Below the pieces are notes generated by a model. The model saw only the letters and a list, made by a program, of their open reading frames with translations, had not been told where the DNA came from and did no database searches. A stretch of 64,000 bases of DNA, taken from the NCBI RefSeq assembly GCF_030348825.1, contig NZ_JAUCES010000005.1:3782001-3846000 (forward strand), written 5' to 3'. Both the position numbers and the translations under genes were made by a program. The stretch is from Fictibacillus sp. b24. GTDB taxonomy: Bacteria; Bacillota; Bacilli; Bacillales; Fictibacillaceae. Numbering within the stretch: the first letter of the stretch is position 1; each line of letters opens with the position of its first letter. Below are positions 10,192 to 23,163 of this stretch, in pieces.

Positions 10192-10887
10192 CTACTTCCC
10201 CTGTGACTTCAGCCAGTTCACTTCTGCTTCAGCCAACTGAAGATAGCTTGGAGTAAATGAATGGATATCATCCGGATCTCTCAACATTCCGATACGGCCT
10301 AGTTCACTCGGCCGCGGATTATGATCCGATACAGTCCCAAGTACTGCTTGATCTCCTAACACTTCTTTTATCGTATCCTGATGCAGTGGAAGATCGTTTC
10401 CAACAAATAAAATTCTCTTATCTAATGTTTTCAGCTTTTCCAGCCAATCACTTAATAAAATGATCCGGTCCTCCCAAAGATTTTGAAATTCTCCTGATTC
10501 ATCTTGGCCGTAAAGCCCTGTAAATAATTGCGTACGGCGCGCATCAAATAGCGGCACCACAAACCCGTCAAAATATTTACCGCTTTGAGCTAAGACTTCT
10601 AAACTCGAGACACCTACAAGGTCTTTTTTCAGCGTCCAAGCGAGTGTCTTTGCGATTGTTACGCCGATTCGAACTCCTGTGTAAGATCCTGGTCCTTTGG
10701 CAACCACGATTCGACCCAGATCAGCAGGTTTTACGCCTGTCTCTTTAAGCACTTCTTCAATTGCTGGCATGACTCGTATCGAATGATTCTTTTTTAAATT
10801 TGTAATATACTCACCGTGCACTTTTCCTTCATCCAATACAGAGATCCCCATCACAAGATTGGATGTATCTATTGCAAGAACTTTCAT
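10192..10887 (-). CDS. tsaB: t6A biosynthesis protein TsaB
   Basis: A 231-residue ASKHA-fold paralogue of TsaD that dimerises with it; it begins with the phosphate-1 segment LAIDTSN and contains the conserved GPGSYTGVRIG. TsaB has no transferase activity of its own but scaffolds the TsaBDE complex. Its ATG shares one base with the tsaE stop (TAATG), so the two are translationally coupled. Confidence 0.95.
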   Translation of the reverse strand: MKVLAIDTSNLVMGISVLDEGKVHGEYITNLKKNHSIRVMPAIEEVLKETGVKPADLGRIVVAKGPGSYTGVRIGVTIAKTLAWTLKKDLVGVSSLEVLAQSGKYFDGFVVPLFDARRTQLFTGLYGQDESGEFQNLWEDRIILLSDWLEKLKTLDKRILFVGNDLPLHQDTIKEVLGDQAVLGTVSDHNPRPSELGRIGMLRDPDDIHSFTPSYLQLAEAEVNWLKSQGK

Positions 10888-11339
10888 TACATAATCTCCT
10901 TAACACGTTCTTCGTATCTGTTGCCGATAGGTGTTACTTGTATCTCGCGCTCTTCATCGCCTTTATTTGATATCACGAGCTCCAATCTCTCCTCTGGCAA
11001 ATACTCTTCTATAAAAACTGCCCACTCAACCACACAGACTCCGTCACCTGAGAAATACTCTTCAAAGCCTAGATCTTCATCAGAGTCTTCTAAACGATAC
11101 ACGTCCATATGATATAACGGCAACCGGCCTTTGTATTCTTTAATGATAGTAAAAGTAGGAGAGTTCACTGTGCGCGTAATCCCGAGTCCTTTTGCGAGTC
11201 CTTTTGTGAAAGTCGTCTTACCTGCTCCAAGATCTCCAGCAAGAGTAAGCACATCTCCTTTTTGAAGAATAGAGCCTAGCTTTTCCGCAAAAGACATCGT
11301 TTCTTCCGCTGACTTCGTTTTGTAATGATATGTAATCAT
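10887..11339 (-). CDS. tsaE: t6A biosynthesis ATPase TsaE
   Basis: A 150-residue P-loop ATPase with Walker [15 protein letters not shown] near residue 37, the switch segment [10 protein letters not shown] and the HMDVYRL motif. It drives turnover of the TsaB-TsaD complex. It follows thiL by nine bases and overlaps tsaB by one. Confidence 0.96.
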   Translation of the reverse strand: MITYHYKTKSAEETMSFAEKLGSILQKGDVLTLAGDLGAGKTTFTKGLAKGLGITRTVNSPTFTIIKEYKGRLPLYHMDVYRLEDSDEDLGFEEYFSGDGVCVVEWAVFIEEYLPEERLELVISNKGDEEREIQVTPIGNRYEERVKEIM

Positions 11340-11348
11340 GCCTTCTCC

Positions 11349-12347
11349 TTACCTTTCCCTAAAATGATTAAAACCTTTTTTCTCGAGAAGTTCTGGCTCC
11401 TCATTCTTTTTATGCAGATAAACGGCTGTCTTACCAGCTTCTCCAACTTTCCCAATTTCATATAGGGGAAGGGAATGTTTTTGGAATGCTGCAGCCAGTT
11501 TCACAAAGTCTTCTTTAGCAGCCGTTCCAACCAGCACATAATCTTCTCCCCCATATAATTGGTGGGTAAGCCTATTATTTTCTTGTAATTCAGCGAAAGA
11601 TGGACTGCCGGGCAGTTTGTCACTCTGGATATGTATCGTGATACCGCTTGATTCTGCAATCTCATTTAGTTCACTTGCAATTCCATCACTAACATCGTTC
11701 AGTGATACTCGAAAACCACTCTTAGCGAGAATTCTTCCTTGCTGAATATGAGGAGTAGGCATTTGATGCTGCTGAACCCACTGTTTCTCGTTATCTGTAA
11801 AAACGGAATGCCTTGTTTTCTCGAGTAATAGGTTGAGCCCTGCAGCAGATTCACCTGTTGTGCCTGTTAAAAATACGGAATCACCCGGCTTTGCATTGCT
11901 TCGGAAAAGATGTCTTCCTTTTTCTACTTTTCCAATAACCGTCACCGTTAATACAAGAGGTCCTTTTGTTGAAACGGTATCTCCGCCAATGAGATCTATA
12001 TTAAATGTCTTCGCTAGTTCGTCCATTCCTTCATAGATCTCTTGCAGCTCTTTTTCGTTCCAGTCTGGAGAAATAGCAATAGAGACTAAATAGAACTGAG
12101 GAATACCGCCCATCGCTGCAATATCACTTACGTTCACAGCAAGCGCTTTGAAACCCACTTGATAGGGTGATAACGTATTTCTTGTAAAATGGACATCTTC
12201 AACCATTGTATCGACACATACTACTTGGTCCATGTGTTCGCTCACAGAGAAAAGAGCAGCATCATCACCAATGCCTGCCACTAGTTCTTTTTGAAAGAAG
12301 TGCTGAGGTGTGATGCTTTTAATCCAGTCAAATTCATCTTTAATCAT
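11349..12347 (-). CDS. thiL: Thiamine-monophosphate kinase ThiL
   Basis: This 332-residue enzyme phosphorylates thiamine monophosphate to thiamine diphosphate. PurM/ThiL family features are present: GIGDDAAL for ATP/metal binding, VDTMVEDVHF, AVNVSDIAAMGG and the C-terminal ISLNDVSDGIASEL-type segment (here VSLNDVSDGIASEL). It is the first gene of the t6A operon, as in B. subtilis (ydiA). No TPP riboswitch is visible upstream. Confidence 0.95.
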   Translation of the reverse strand: MIKDEFDWIKSITPQHFFQKELVAGIGDDAALFSVSEHMDQVVCVDTMVEDVHFTRNTLSPYQVGFKALAVNVSDIAAMGGIPQFYLVSIAISPDWNEKELQEIYEGMDELAKTFNIDLIGGDTVSTKGPLVLTVTVIGKVEKGRHLFRSNAKPGDSVFLTGTTGESAAGLNLLLEKTRHSVFTDNEKQWVQQHQMPTPHIQQGRILAKSGFRVSLNDVSDGIASELNEIAESSGITIHIQSDKLPGSPSFAELQENNRLTHQLYGGEDYVLVGTAAKEDFVKLAAAFQKHSLPLYEIGKVGEAGKTAVYLHKKNEEPELLEKKGFNHFRER

Positions 12348-12390
12348 AGATGAGCTCCTCTCTCTGGCCTTAACTTTGTTGTTTTTGGAA

Positions 12391-12521
12391 GTGGTTGATT
12401 TTCGTTACAGGTGCTCGCTTTCCGCGGGGCGGGCGGTGAGCCACTTGCCGCTTTGCGCCTCTAAGGGTCTCACCTGTCCCACTCGTCCCGCAGGAGTCTC
12501 ACACCCTTCACTTCAATCAAC
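12391..12521 (+). repeat. Dispersed palindromic element, copy 2 (subfamily A)
   Basis: Outer arms GGTTGATT/AATCAAC; middle CGCGGGGCGGGCGGTGAG with matching CTCACC...CCCGCAGGAG; inner arm sequence of the TTGCCGC type. It lies upstream of thiL. The remainder of the thiL-tRNA gap holds only two terminator hairpins. Confidence 0.85.
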
Positions 12522-12604
12522 AGATCAATGAAGAAAAGTAATAAAACAAATCAAAAACTTGAAATCTTATAATTACAACCTATAGCCTATAGCCAAATCA
12601 AATT

Positions 12605-12641
12605 ATAAAAAAGCCTTAGGATCATAATAAAACTCCTAAGG
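12605..12641 (-). terminator. Second terminator behind tRNA-Asp
   Basis: Perfect CCTTAGGA/TCCTAAGG stem, followed on the minus strand by CTTTTTT. Confidence 0.8.
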
Positions 12642-12682
12642 TGACAGTAGTATATTTTTAGTTTAACTTACTTTTGGACATA

Positions 12683-12711
12683 AAAAAACACGAAACCTTG
12701 TTTCGTTTTTT
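12683..12711 (-). terminator. First terminator behind tRNA-Asp
   Basis: CGAAAC/GTTTCG stem with a TTTTTTT tract on the minus strand, six bases beyond the tRNA 3' end. Confidence 0.85.
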
Positions 12712-12716
12712 GAAAG

Positions 12717-12792
12717 TGGCGGACCCGACCGGGGTCGAACCGGCGATCTCCTGCGTGACAGGCAGGCATGTTAACCACTACACCACGGGTCC
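12717..12792 (-). tRNA. tRNA-Asp(GTC)
   Basis: Complete cloverleaf with anticodon GTC, discriminator G and encoded CCA. Acceptor GGACCCG/CGGGTCC pairs fully. Second gene of a small fMet-Asp unit. Confidence 0.96.
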
Positions 12793-12843
12793 AGCTTGTA
12801 TGTAATTGATGTAGTTATTGTTTTAATAAAATTTAATAAAAAT

Positions 12844-12920
<77 letters not shown>

Positions 12921-12976
12921 ACGTTATAAAATGTTGTTTTTCTGGTTTTAGATAACAACTGTTTCGGACATTTATT

Positions 12977-13005
12977 AATATATCACGTTTATTAGTATGA
13001 TGCAA
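12977..13005 (-). promoter_or_regulatory. Promoter of the fMet-Asp tRNA unit
   Basis: TTGCAT, 17-bp spacer, TATATT on the minus strand, about 57 bp before tRNA-fMet. Confidence 0.7.
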
Positions 13006-13021
13006 GTGTTTTAAAAATATT

Positions 13022-13054
13022 AGGCACCGGAAATTTTATTTATTTCCAGTGCCT
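13022..13054 (-). terminator. Terminator of the amino acid permease gene
   Basis: AGGCAC...GTGCCT stem with inner GGAAAT/ATTTCC; the following T-tract is interrupted (AATATTTTT). Confidence 0.7.
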
Positions 13055-13059
13055 ACTGT

Positions 13060-14439
13060 TTATGCTGCTTTATTGTTGTTTTCAGGGCGTTTGTTAAACC
13101 CTTTTGCATAATAGATAACTGTTAGTAATATTAACCAGAACGGCCCAACAATCAATGCAATTCGTGTATCTGGGAAGTATGCCATGATTCCCACCACGAA
13201 AATAAGAATAGTTAGTGCGATATATGATCCATAAGGGAAGAACGGCACTTTAAATTTCAATGCTTTCTTTTCCTCTGCACTTAAACCTTTACGGAACTTA
13301 AGTTGTGAGACGAGGATAATGGACCACGTCCAAATCGCTCCGAACGTTGAAATACTTGTCACCCAAACGAATACTTTTTCAGGAACTAAGTAATTCAGGA
13401 TTACACCAATTAAAAGTGCTGCAGCAGAAACTAATACGGCTACAGACGGTACACCTGTTTTACTTACTTTATGAAGGCCTGCTGGTGCTTGTTTTTGTTC
13501 TGCCAGGTTGAACAGCATCCGACCTGTACTGAAAATCCCACTGTTACAGCTTGATAATGCTGCTGTTAGAACAACAAAGTTAATGATACCAGCAGCTTGT
13601 CCGATACCGATTTTTTCAAATGTAAGTACAAACGGACTTCCTTGCGTTCCGATCTGATCCCACGGATAGATGGACATGATAACAAATAATGCCCCAACGT
13701 AAAATAAAAGGATACGCCAGAAAACAGTGTTTACGGCTCTAGCAATCGATTTTTCAGGATTCTTTACCTCTCCTGCTGTTACACCGATCATCTCAATCCC
13801 TAAGAATGCAAACATAACCATTTGCATGGACATGAGGATTCCCTGCACTCCATTCGGAGCAAATCCGCCATTCTCCCAAAGGTTACTGATTCCTGTCGCA
13901 ACGCCACCGTTACCAAAACCAAATAAAATCATGCCTAAACCTGTAACAATCATCAATACGATGGCAACGATCTTAATTAAAGCAAACCAGAACTCAAACT
14001 CTCCATACGCTTTAATCGCAAGAAGGTTAACGCTGGCCATGATGACCAATGCGGCTAACGCCCAAATCCATGTTGGCACATCTGGGTACCACATCTTCAT
14101 ATAAATACCTACAGCTGTTATTTCCGCCATACATGTTACGATCCATAAGAACCAATAATTCCAGCCAGTTAAATAACCAGCCAGTGGTCCAATATAGTTT
14201 TTTGCATATCGGCTAAAAGACCCTGCAACAGGCTGATGAATCGCCATCTCCCCTAGTGCTCGCATAATGATGAACATTACGGATCCACCGAGTGCATAAG
14301 CAAGTAAAATTGCTGGCCCCGCCATTTCAATCGCTGAAGCTGAACCTAAAAATAAGCCAACCCCAATAGCAGCTCCGAGTGACATAAGCGTAATATGTCT
14401 TTCCTCGAGCCCTCGATGTAATTCTTGTTTCGGCTTCAT
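13060..14439 (-). CDS. Amino acid permease, APC superfamily
   Basis: The 459-residue protein has 12 predicted membrane helices and APC-family features: N-terminal GLEERHITLMSLGAAIGVGL region, AGSFSRYAKNYIGP and the C-terminal half typical of the AlaP/ProY/YbxG/HutM group. It should import an amino acid with protons; the substrate cannot be told from sequence. GGGAGG lies before the ATG. A cre-like site just downstream of its promoter suggests CcpA-dependent repression, fitting use of an amino acid as carbon or nitrogen source. Confidence 0.88.
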   Translation of the reverse strand: MKPKQELHRGLEERHITLMSLGAAIGVGLFLGSASAIEMAGPAILLAYALGGSVMFIIMRALGEMAIHQPVAGSFSRYAKNYIGPLAGYLTGWNYWFLWIVTCMAEITAVGIYMKMWYPDVPTWIWALAALVIMASVNLLAIKAYGEFEFWFALIKIVAIVLMIVTGLGMILFGFGNGGVATGISNLWENGGFAPNGVQGILMSMQMVMFAFLGIEMIGVTAGEVKNPEKSIARAVNTVFWRILLFYVGALFVIMSIYPWDQIGTQGSPFVLTFEKIGIGQAAGIINFVVLTAALSSCNSGIFSTGRMLFNLAEQKQAPAGLHKVSKTGVPSVAVLVSAAALLIGVILNYLVPEKVFVWVTSISTFGAIWTWSIILVSQLKFRKGLSAEEKKALKFKVPFFPYGSYIALTILIFVVGIMAYFPDTRIALIVGPFWLILLTVIYYAKGFNKRPENNNKAA

Positions 14440-14464
14440 TTTTATGCCTCCCTTGATGTATATG

Positions 14465-14478
14465 ATGAAGCGCTTTCA
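14465..14478 (-). promoter_or_regulatory. Probable cre site (CcpA) in the permease leader
   Basis: TGAAAGCGCTTCAT on the minus strand matches 13 of 14 positions of the cre consensus TGWAARCGYTWNCW. It sits a few bases downstream of the -10 box, a position typical of repression. Confidence 0.65.
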
Positions 14479-14485
14479 CTCGGAT

Positions 14486-14515
14486 ATCATATCATAATTC
14501 GACAAAGTTGGACAA
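14486..14515 (-). promoter_or_regulatory. Sigma-A promoter of the permease gene
   Basis: TTGTCC, 18-bp spacer, TATGAT on the minus strand, immediately upstream of the cre-like site. Confidence 0.65.
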
Positions 14516-14534
14516 TTCGTTTTTATTACAATTT

Positions 14535-14568
14535 AAAGCCCTAAAGTACTATACCTTTAGGGCTTTTT
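14535..14568 (-). terminator. Terminator overlapping the stop codon of the PLP-enzyme gene
   Basis: Perfect stem AAAGCCCTAAAG/CTTTAGGGCTTT. On the minus strand its 5' arm is the last four codons of the gene and the stop codon lies in the loop. The T-run is better on the plus strand, so it may act in both directions. Confidence 0.7.
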
Positions 14569-15697
14569 CAGCAGCGTTTTTGAATACCTCACAAATATCA
14601 TCAATGTTTTCAATTCCAACTGATATACGGATTACATTTTTGTTTATTCCAAGCTTCTCAGACGTCTCTGCTGGCAATGAACGGTGAGACGTCCCTAATG
14701 GATAGGATACAGTTGTTTCAACACCCGCTAGAGTTGGAACAATATGAACCCAATCCAAAGATTTAAAGAATGTATGCACATCACTTTGTTCGTCAAGTTC
14801 GATTGTAACAATGGATGAATTCCCGGTTTCGCTCACAAACTCAGGATAGTATACTGTTTTAATTCCTGCTGTTTCTTTTAGCTCACGTGCTAATTCGGTT
14901 GCGTTAGAGATATGACGCTCCATACGCACGCTTAACGTCTTTAATCCTCTTGAAGCCAGCCACGCATCAAACGGTCCAAGATTACAGCCAAGATGAATCA
15001 TTTTTGCTTGTGCTTTTACAACGAGATCTTCCCTGCCGACAACAACTCCAGCTGTAACATCACTATGCCCATTCAGATATTTGGTTGCACTGTGAACAAC
15101 TAAATCTACACCCTTCGTGAACGGCTGTAACACATAAGGCGTTGCAAAAGTGTTATCAATCATCGTTGTAAGATTATGTTCTTTAGCAATTGCAACAAGT
15201 GACTCTAGATCTTCTACACGCAACAGAGGATTTGTTATGGATTCAGAATAGATCAGTTTTGTATTGTATTGAATATTTCTTTTTATTTCATCGGTATCTT
15301 TAAAGGAAACGAATGTCGTCTCGATTCCAAAGCTCCTTAAATCATCAGAGAGAAGCTGATATGTTCCTCCATAGAGATCATCACATGCTAAGATATGATC
15401 ACCGCTTTGAACAACGGATAAGATGCCGACTAAAATGGCTGACATACCCGATGAAGTCACGACCCCCGCAGGAGCTTGTTCCAGCTGAGCCACACCATTC
15501 GCAAAATCATTCTGGTTGGGATTGTTCATTCTTGTATATAAGTAATCGTTCTTTCCTCTAAAATAATCCTCTAAATCATCTAAGTCCGTAAAAGAAAAAG
15601 CCGATGTCTGGTAGATCGGATTGATTTTACTTACCGACTTTACACTTTTATGACCACTAGCATGTACACTGGAAGTATCAAAATGAACGTTTTTCAT
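14549..15697 (-). CDS. Cys/Met metabolism PLP-dependent enzyme (cystathionine synthase/lyase family)
   Basis: A 382-residue trans-sulfuration family enzyme. The PLP lysine lies in HSATKYLNGHSDV; the YTRMNNPN segment and SSGMSAI are also diagnostic. The member could be cystathionine gamma-synthase, beta- or gamma-lyase, or methionine gamma-lyase; sequence alone does not decide. An ATG six codons upstream falls inside the ribosome-binding site GGGGAGG, so the start at 15697 is used. No S-box riboswitch is seen upstream. It is a single gene. Confidence 0.85.
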   Translation of the reverse strand: MKNVHFDTSSVHASGHKSVKSVSKINPIYQTSAFSFTDLDDLEDYFRGKNDYLYTRMNNPNQNDFANGVAQLEQAPAGVVTSSGMSAILVGILSVVQSGDHILACDDLYGGTYQLLSDDLRSFGIETTFVSFKDTDEIKRNIQYNTKLIYSESITNPLLRVEDLESLVAIAKEHNLTTMIDNTFATPYVLQPFTKGVDLVVHSATKYLNGHSDVTAGVVVGREDLVVKAQAKMIHLGCNLGPFDAWLASRGLKTLSVRMERHISNATELARELKETAGIKTVYYPEFVSETGNSSIVTIELDEQSDVHTFFKSLDWVHIVPTLAGVETTVSYPLGTSHRSLPAETSEKLGINKNVIRISVGIENIDDICEVFKNAAEKALKV

Positions 15698-15878
15698 TAT
15701 ATATGGCCTCCCCATTGTTTTTAGTTTCTAGTGTAGCATAAATCTTTGTGGAAATAAGGTGTGGGGATTTGCTTGTACTCTAATTGTAGTGGAGGAGTTT
15801 AGTTAATAGGAGTCCAGTTGGTAACGTGCTCGGTATTTAATAGCAATTGGTGTCGAAAATCGGATAATAATTTTTATA

Positions 15879-15941
15879 CGTGAAATTATGACACTTATCC
15901 GTGAAAATATAGATGATTACCGTGAAATTATGTTTGGTCGG
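15879..15941. repeat. 21-nt-periodic array P2 (CGTGAAA units)
   Basis: CGTGAAAWTAT begins at 15879, 15900 and 15921, exactly 21 nt apart, with the rest of each unit variable. It lies in the 480-bp gene-free gap between the PLP-enzyme gene and the 5S rRNA terminator. Apart from this array and two hairpins I see nothing in the gap. Confidence 0.75.
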
Positions 15942-16075
15942 GTTGATGTGGAGAGGTTTTGAGGGCGAAATCAGGATTGTTTTGGTGAGATTGATGCTTG
16001 GATGGTCGTTGTAAGAGCTGAAGTGTTGCTTTTGGTTGGATTTTGGGAGCTTATGCTGAAGAATATAGCGTGCTG

Positions 16076-16112
16076 GAAGATGGTTGCGGCCATCTTCTTC
16101 CTTTTTCTCTTT
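16076..16112 (+). terminator. Plus-strand terminator-like hairpin
   Basis: GAAGATGG/CCATCTTC with a 6-nt loop, then TTCCTTTTTCTCTTTC. No plus-strand gene is seen upstream of it. Confidence 0.55.
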
Positions 16113-16133
16113 CTAGATCCCTCAATCTTTCAT

Positions 16134-16169
16134 AACACAAAAAAAGAAGATGGATTTTCATCCATCTTC
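16134..16169 (-). terminator. rRNA operon terminator
   Basis: Perfect 10-bp stem GAAGATGGAT/ATCCATCTTC with a 4-nt loop, followed on the minus strand by TTTTTTT, eight bases beyond the 5S gene. Confidence 0.92.
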
Positions 16170-16176
16170 CTCATTT

Positions 16177-16292
16177 GCCTAGCGACGTCCTACTCTAACA
16201 GGGGGAGACCCCCAACTACCATCGGCGCTGAAGAGCTTAACTTCCGTGTTCGGTATGGGAACGGGTGTGACCTCTTCGCCATCATCACTAGA
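16177..16292 (-). rRNA. rrf: 5S ribosomal RNA
   Basis: The 116-nt gene has the Bacillus 5S core (GCGAAGAGGTCACACCCGTT and GAACACGGAAGTTAAGCTCT) and complementary ends. It is the last gene of the operon. Confidence 0.96.
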
Positions 16293-16383
16293 CCTTATCA
16301 TGACGTTAACCATGATTTATTAAGTTTAGAGAGTATGTTCTCTCAAAACTAGATACGACGTTTCCAAACGTTATGCATTTTAA

Positions 16384-19318
<2,935 letters not shown>

Positions 19319-19507
19319 TTATATGATGTTTACACATCAAGATCTTGCTTGGCGCAGATAAATAATATATCTGCCTTGCATATTGTTTGGATGTCGATAT
19401 CTAGTTTTCAAAGAACATATAAAGTAGAGAGATTTAGTTCTCTCAAAACTGAACAAAAGAAGAATAGGTGTACTTACGAAACAGTCGAAGCTGTTTCATA
19501 ATCTCCA

Positions 19508-21060
<1,553 letters not shown>

Positions 21061-21177
21061 AGTGTTTGTCTTGCTCGATTTAAAACTGACGGAATTAATT
21101 CTTAATTCCTTACCTATTTCTTTTGTTCAGTTTTCAAAGAACTTGTTTGGCTTGTCTTTTTTCGAGACAGCTTTATC

Positions 21178-21206
21178 ATCTTACCGAATCGAAGTTATAA
21201 AGTCAA
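21178..21206 (-). promoter_or_regulatory. rRNA operon promoter
   Basis: TTGACT, 17-bp spacer, TAAGAT on the minus strand, with an A/T-rich UP-like stretch upstream. It lies between the tRNA array and 16S, so 16S-23S-5S can be transcribed separately from the tRNAs. Confidence 0.8.
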
Positions 21207-21247
21207 GCACTTTTTTAAAATCTTTTTTGATCATTTTTACGATCATA

Positions 21248-21324
<77 letters not shown>

Positions 21325-21332
21325 GTAAAAAA

Positions 21333-21406
21333 TGGAGCGGGTGATGAGAATCGAACTCACGACCAGAGCTTGGAAGGCTCTTGTTTTACCACTAAACTAC
21401 ACCCGC
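21333..21406 (-). tRNA. tRNA-Gly(TCC)
   Basis: Acceptor GCGGGTG/CACCCGC, anticodon TCC, discriminator T, CCA encoded. Confidence 0.96.
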
Positions 21407-21414
21407 ATAAAGAA

Positions 21415-21491
21415 TGGTCGGGAAGACAGGATTTGAACCTGCGACCCCCTGGTCCCAAACCAGGTGCTCTACCAAGCTGAGCCACTTCCCG
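21415..21491 (-). tRNA. tRNA-Pro(TGG)
   Basis: Acceptor starts CGGGAAG, anticodon TGG, CCA encoded. Confidence 0.96.
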
Positions 21492-21496
21492 ACATA

Positions 21497-21573
21497 TGGC
21501 GCGCCCTGAGAGATTCGAACTCCCGACCTTTTGATTCGTAGTCAAACACTCTATCCAGCTGAGCTAAGGGCGC
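21497..21573 (-). tRNA. tRNA-Arg(ACG)
   Basis: Acceptor GCGCCCT/AGGGCGC, anticodon ACG (A34 is expected to be edited to inosine by TadA), CCA encoded. Confidence 0.96.
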
Positions 21574-21607
21574 CTATTTTAATGCATTATATGTTATTTG
21601 TAAAAGT

Positions 21608-21693
<86 letters not shown>

Positions 21694-21743
21694 GCGGCTA
21701 GATGCCAGCGCATGAGCACTGCAACTTATTTAAGAAATTAATA

Positions 21744-21827
21744 TGGTGCGGGTGAAGGGACTCGAACCCCCACGTCAAAGACACTAGATCCTAAGTCTAG
21801 CGCGTCTGCCAATTCCGCCACACCCGC
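21744..21827 (-). tRNA. tRNA-Leu(TAG)
   Basis: 84-nt class II tRNA with long variable arm, anticodon TAG, CCA encoded. Confidence 0.95.
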
Positions 21828-21842
21828 ATATTAATTTGAAAA

Positions 21843-21918
21843 TGGTGAGCCATGAAGGACTCGAACCTTCGACCCTCTGATTAAAAGTCAGATGCTCTAC
21901 CGACTGAGCTAATGGCTC
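21843..21918 (-). tRNA. tRNA-Lys(TTT)
   Basis: Acceptor GAGCCAT, anticodon TTT, CCA encoded. Confidence 0.96.
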
Positions 21919-21975
21919 TTATTGTTAATAAGGTTTAGTGTTTATATTTTAAACACTTATCTTAAAAAGAAAAAA

Positions 21976-22050
21976 TGGCTGGGCTAGCTGGATTCGAACC
22001 AACGCATGTCGCAGTCAAAGTGCGATGCCTTACCGCTTGGCTATAGCCCA
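21976..22050 (-). tRNA. tRNA-Gln(TTG)
   Basis: Acceptor TGGGCTA/TAGCCCA, anticodon TTG, discriminator G, CCA encoded. Confidence 0.96.
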
Positions 22051-22065
22051 ACACCTTAGAAAAAA

Positions 22066-22141
22066 TGGCGGACCCGACCGGGGTCGAACCGGCGATCTCC
22101 TGCGTGACAGGCAGGCATGTTAACCACTACACCACGAGTCC
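22066..22141 (-). tRNA. tRNA-Asp(GTC), second copy
   Basis: Identical to the copy at 12717 except for one base in the 5' acceptor arm (GGACTCG instead of GGACCCG), which turns one C-G acceptor pair into T-G. CCA encoded. Confidence 0.96.
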
Positions 22142-22176
22142 ATCTATCTATAGGTATACTTTATTATGTTATAAAG

Positions 22177-22251
22177 TGGTGACCCGTACGGGATTCGAAC
22201 CCGTGTTACCGCCGTGAAAGGGCGGTGTCTTAACCGCTTGACCAACGGGCC
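22177..22251 (-). tRNA. tRNA-Glu(TTC)
   Basis: Acceptor GGCCCGT, anticodon TTC, CCA encoded. Confidence 0.96.
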
Positions 22252-22254
22252 ACA

Positions 22255-22345
22255 TGGCAGAGAAGAAGGGATTCGAACCCTCGCACCGCGTTAGCGATCT
22301 ACTCCCTTAGCAGGGGAGCCCCTTGAGCCACTTGGGTACTTCTCT
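22255..22345 (-). tRNA. tRNA-Ser(GCT)
   Basis: 91-nt class II tRNA, anticodon GCT, long variable arm, discriminator G, CCA encoded. Confidence 0.95.
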
Positions 22346-22348
22346 GTA

Positions 22349-22423
22349 TGGCTCCACAGGTAGGACTCGAACCTACGACCGATCGGTTAACAGCCGATAG
22401 CTCTACCACTGAGCTACTGTGGA
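22349..22423 (-). tRNA. tRNA-Asn(GTT)
   Basis: First gene of the array. Acceptor TCCACAG/CTGTGGA, anticodon GTT, discriminator G, CCA encoded. Confidence 0.96.
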
Positions 22424-22445
22424 ATGTCTTTTAAGGACAATTAAT

Positions 22446-22474
22446 ATCATAATTGTTTCAGCGTCAGATGTCAA
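22446..22474 (-). promoter_or_regulatory. Promoter of the 12-tRNA array
   Basis: Consensus TTGACA, 17-bp spacer, TATGAT on the minus strand, 22 bp before tRNA-Asn. Confidence 0.88.
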
Positions 22475-22608
22475 CCTGTTTTAGAAGTTTTTTTCTGAGC
22501 ATTTATCGCTTTAGCTACCTTAACGACCTTGTTAAGAAAGCTATGTAAAAGGTATGTCTAACAGCGACTTAATTAAATTACCACATACCTATAATCGAAG
22601 TCAATACT

Positions 22609-23067
22609 CTATTTTAAAGAAACCTGTTTTAATTTTCCACGGCACTTTCCGCATACATACTTTTTCGTATCAATTCTTCTCTTTCTTTTATAAGACTGCA
22701 TACAGTCTGCGCATATATATTGATATTTATAACTCTCTGCTCTTCTTTTTTCAGGGATGGACTGACAGAAGCGAGAGCCGCCTACTCTATTCAGCCAATA
22801 CTTAAAATCGTAATCACCATGTTTATATCCCTTGCCTTCTATATGCATATGGTAGTGCACGAGCTCATGTTTAATAACCCCGATCAATTCTTCCATGCCG
22901 AATGCCTTGTAAAGATGCGGGTTCATTTCTATGTCATGAGATCTTAGAAGATATCGTCCTCCTGTTGTTCGCAGCCTTTTATTAAATCTGGCTCTGTGGC
23001 GAAACGGTTTATCGAAGAACTGAAGGGAGATTTCTTCGGTAAGTTTTTGTAATTCCGCGTCAGTCAT
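22609..23067 (-). CDS. sprT: SprT-family zinc protein (YdcK-like)
   Basis: The 152-residue protein has a SprT-like metalloprotease domain with the zinc motif HELVHYH, followed by a zinc-ribbon (CADC...CGKC). Members with eukaryotic SPRTN similarity cleave DNA-crosslinked proteins, but the role of the bacterial protein is not established. An AAGGAGC site suits the ATG at 23067 better than an upstream TTG. It lies between the tRNA array and cmpA/tex, as ydcK does in B. subtilis. Confidence 0.88.
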   Translation of the reverse strand: MTDAELQKLTEEISLQFFDKPFRHRARFNKRLRTTGGRYLLRSHDIEMNPHLYKAFGMEELIGVIKHELVHYHMHIEGKGYKHGDYDFKYWLNRVGGSRFCQSIPEKRRAESYKYQYICADCMQSYKRKRRIDTKKYVCGKCRGKLKQVSLK

Positions 23068-23163
23068 GGTCAAGCTCCTTATATTTCAAGTTCACATCAA
23101 CAAGCTACTATACATAGACTAATACACAAATAACGGATTGGGAAGTTCAAGGAGGTTCTCTAT

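Noticed and set aside
12348-12720. TPP riboswitch or attenuator for thiL
   Set aside because: The hairpins present read as terminators of the tRNA unit on the same strand; no THI-box sequence seen.
15698-15900. S-box (SAM) riboswitch upstream of the trans-sulfuration enzyme
   Set aside because: The conserved S-box sequences and a competing terminator were not found in the leader.
23075-23163. Sigma-E promoter for cmpA
   Set aside because: ATATT and CATA-like words occur but with wrong spacing, so no promoter was called.
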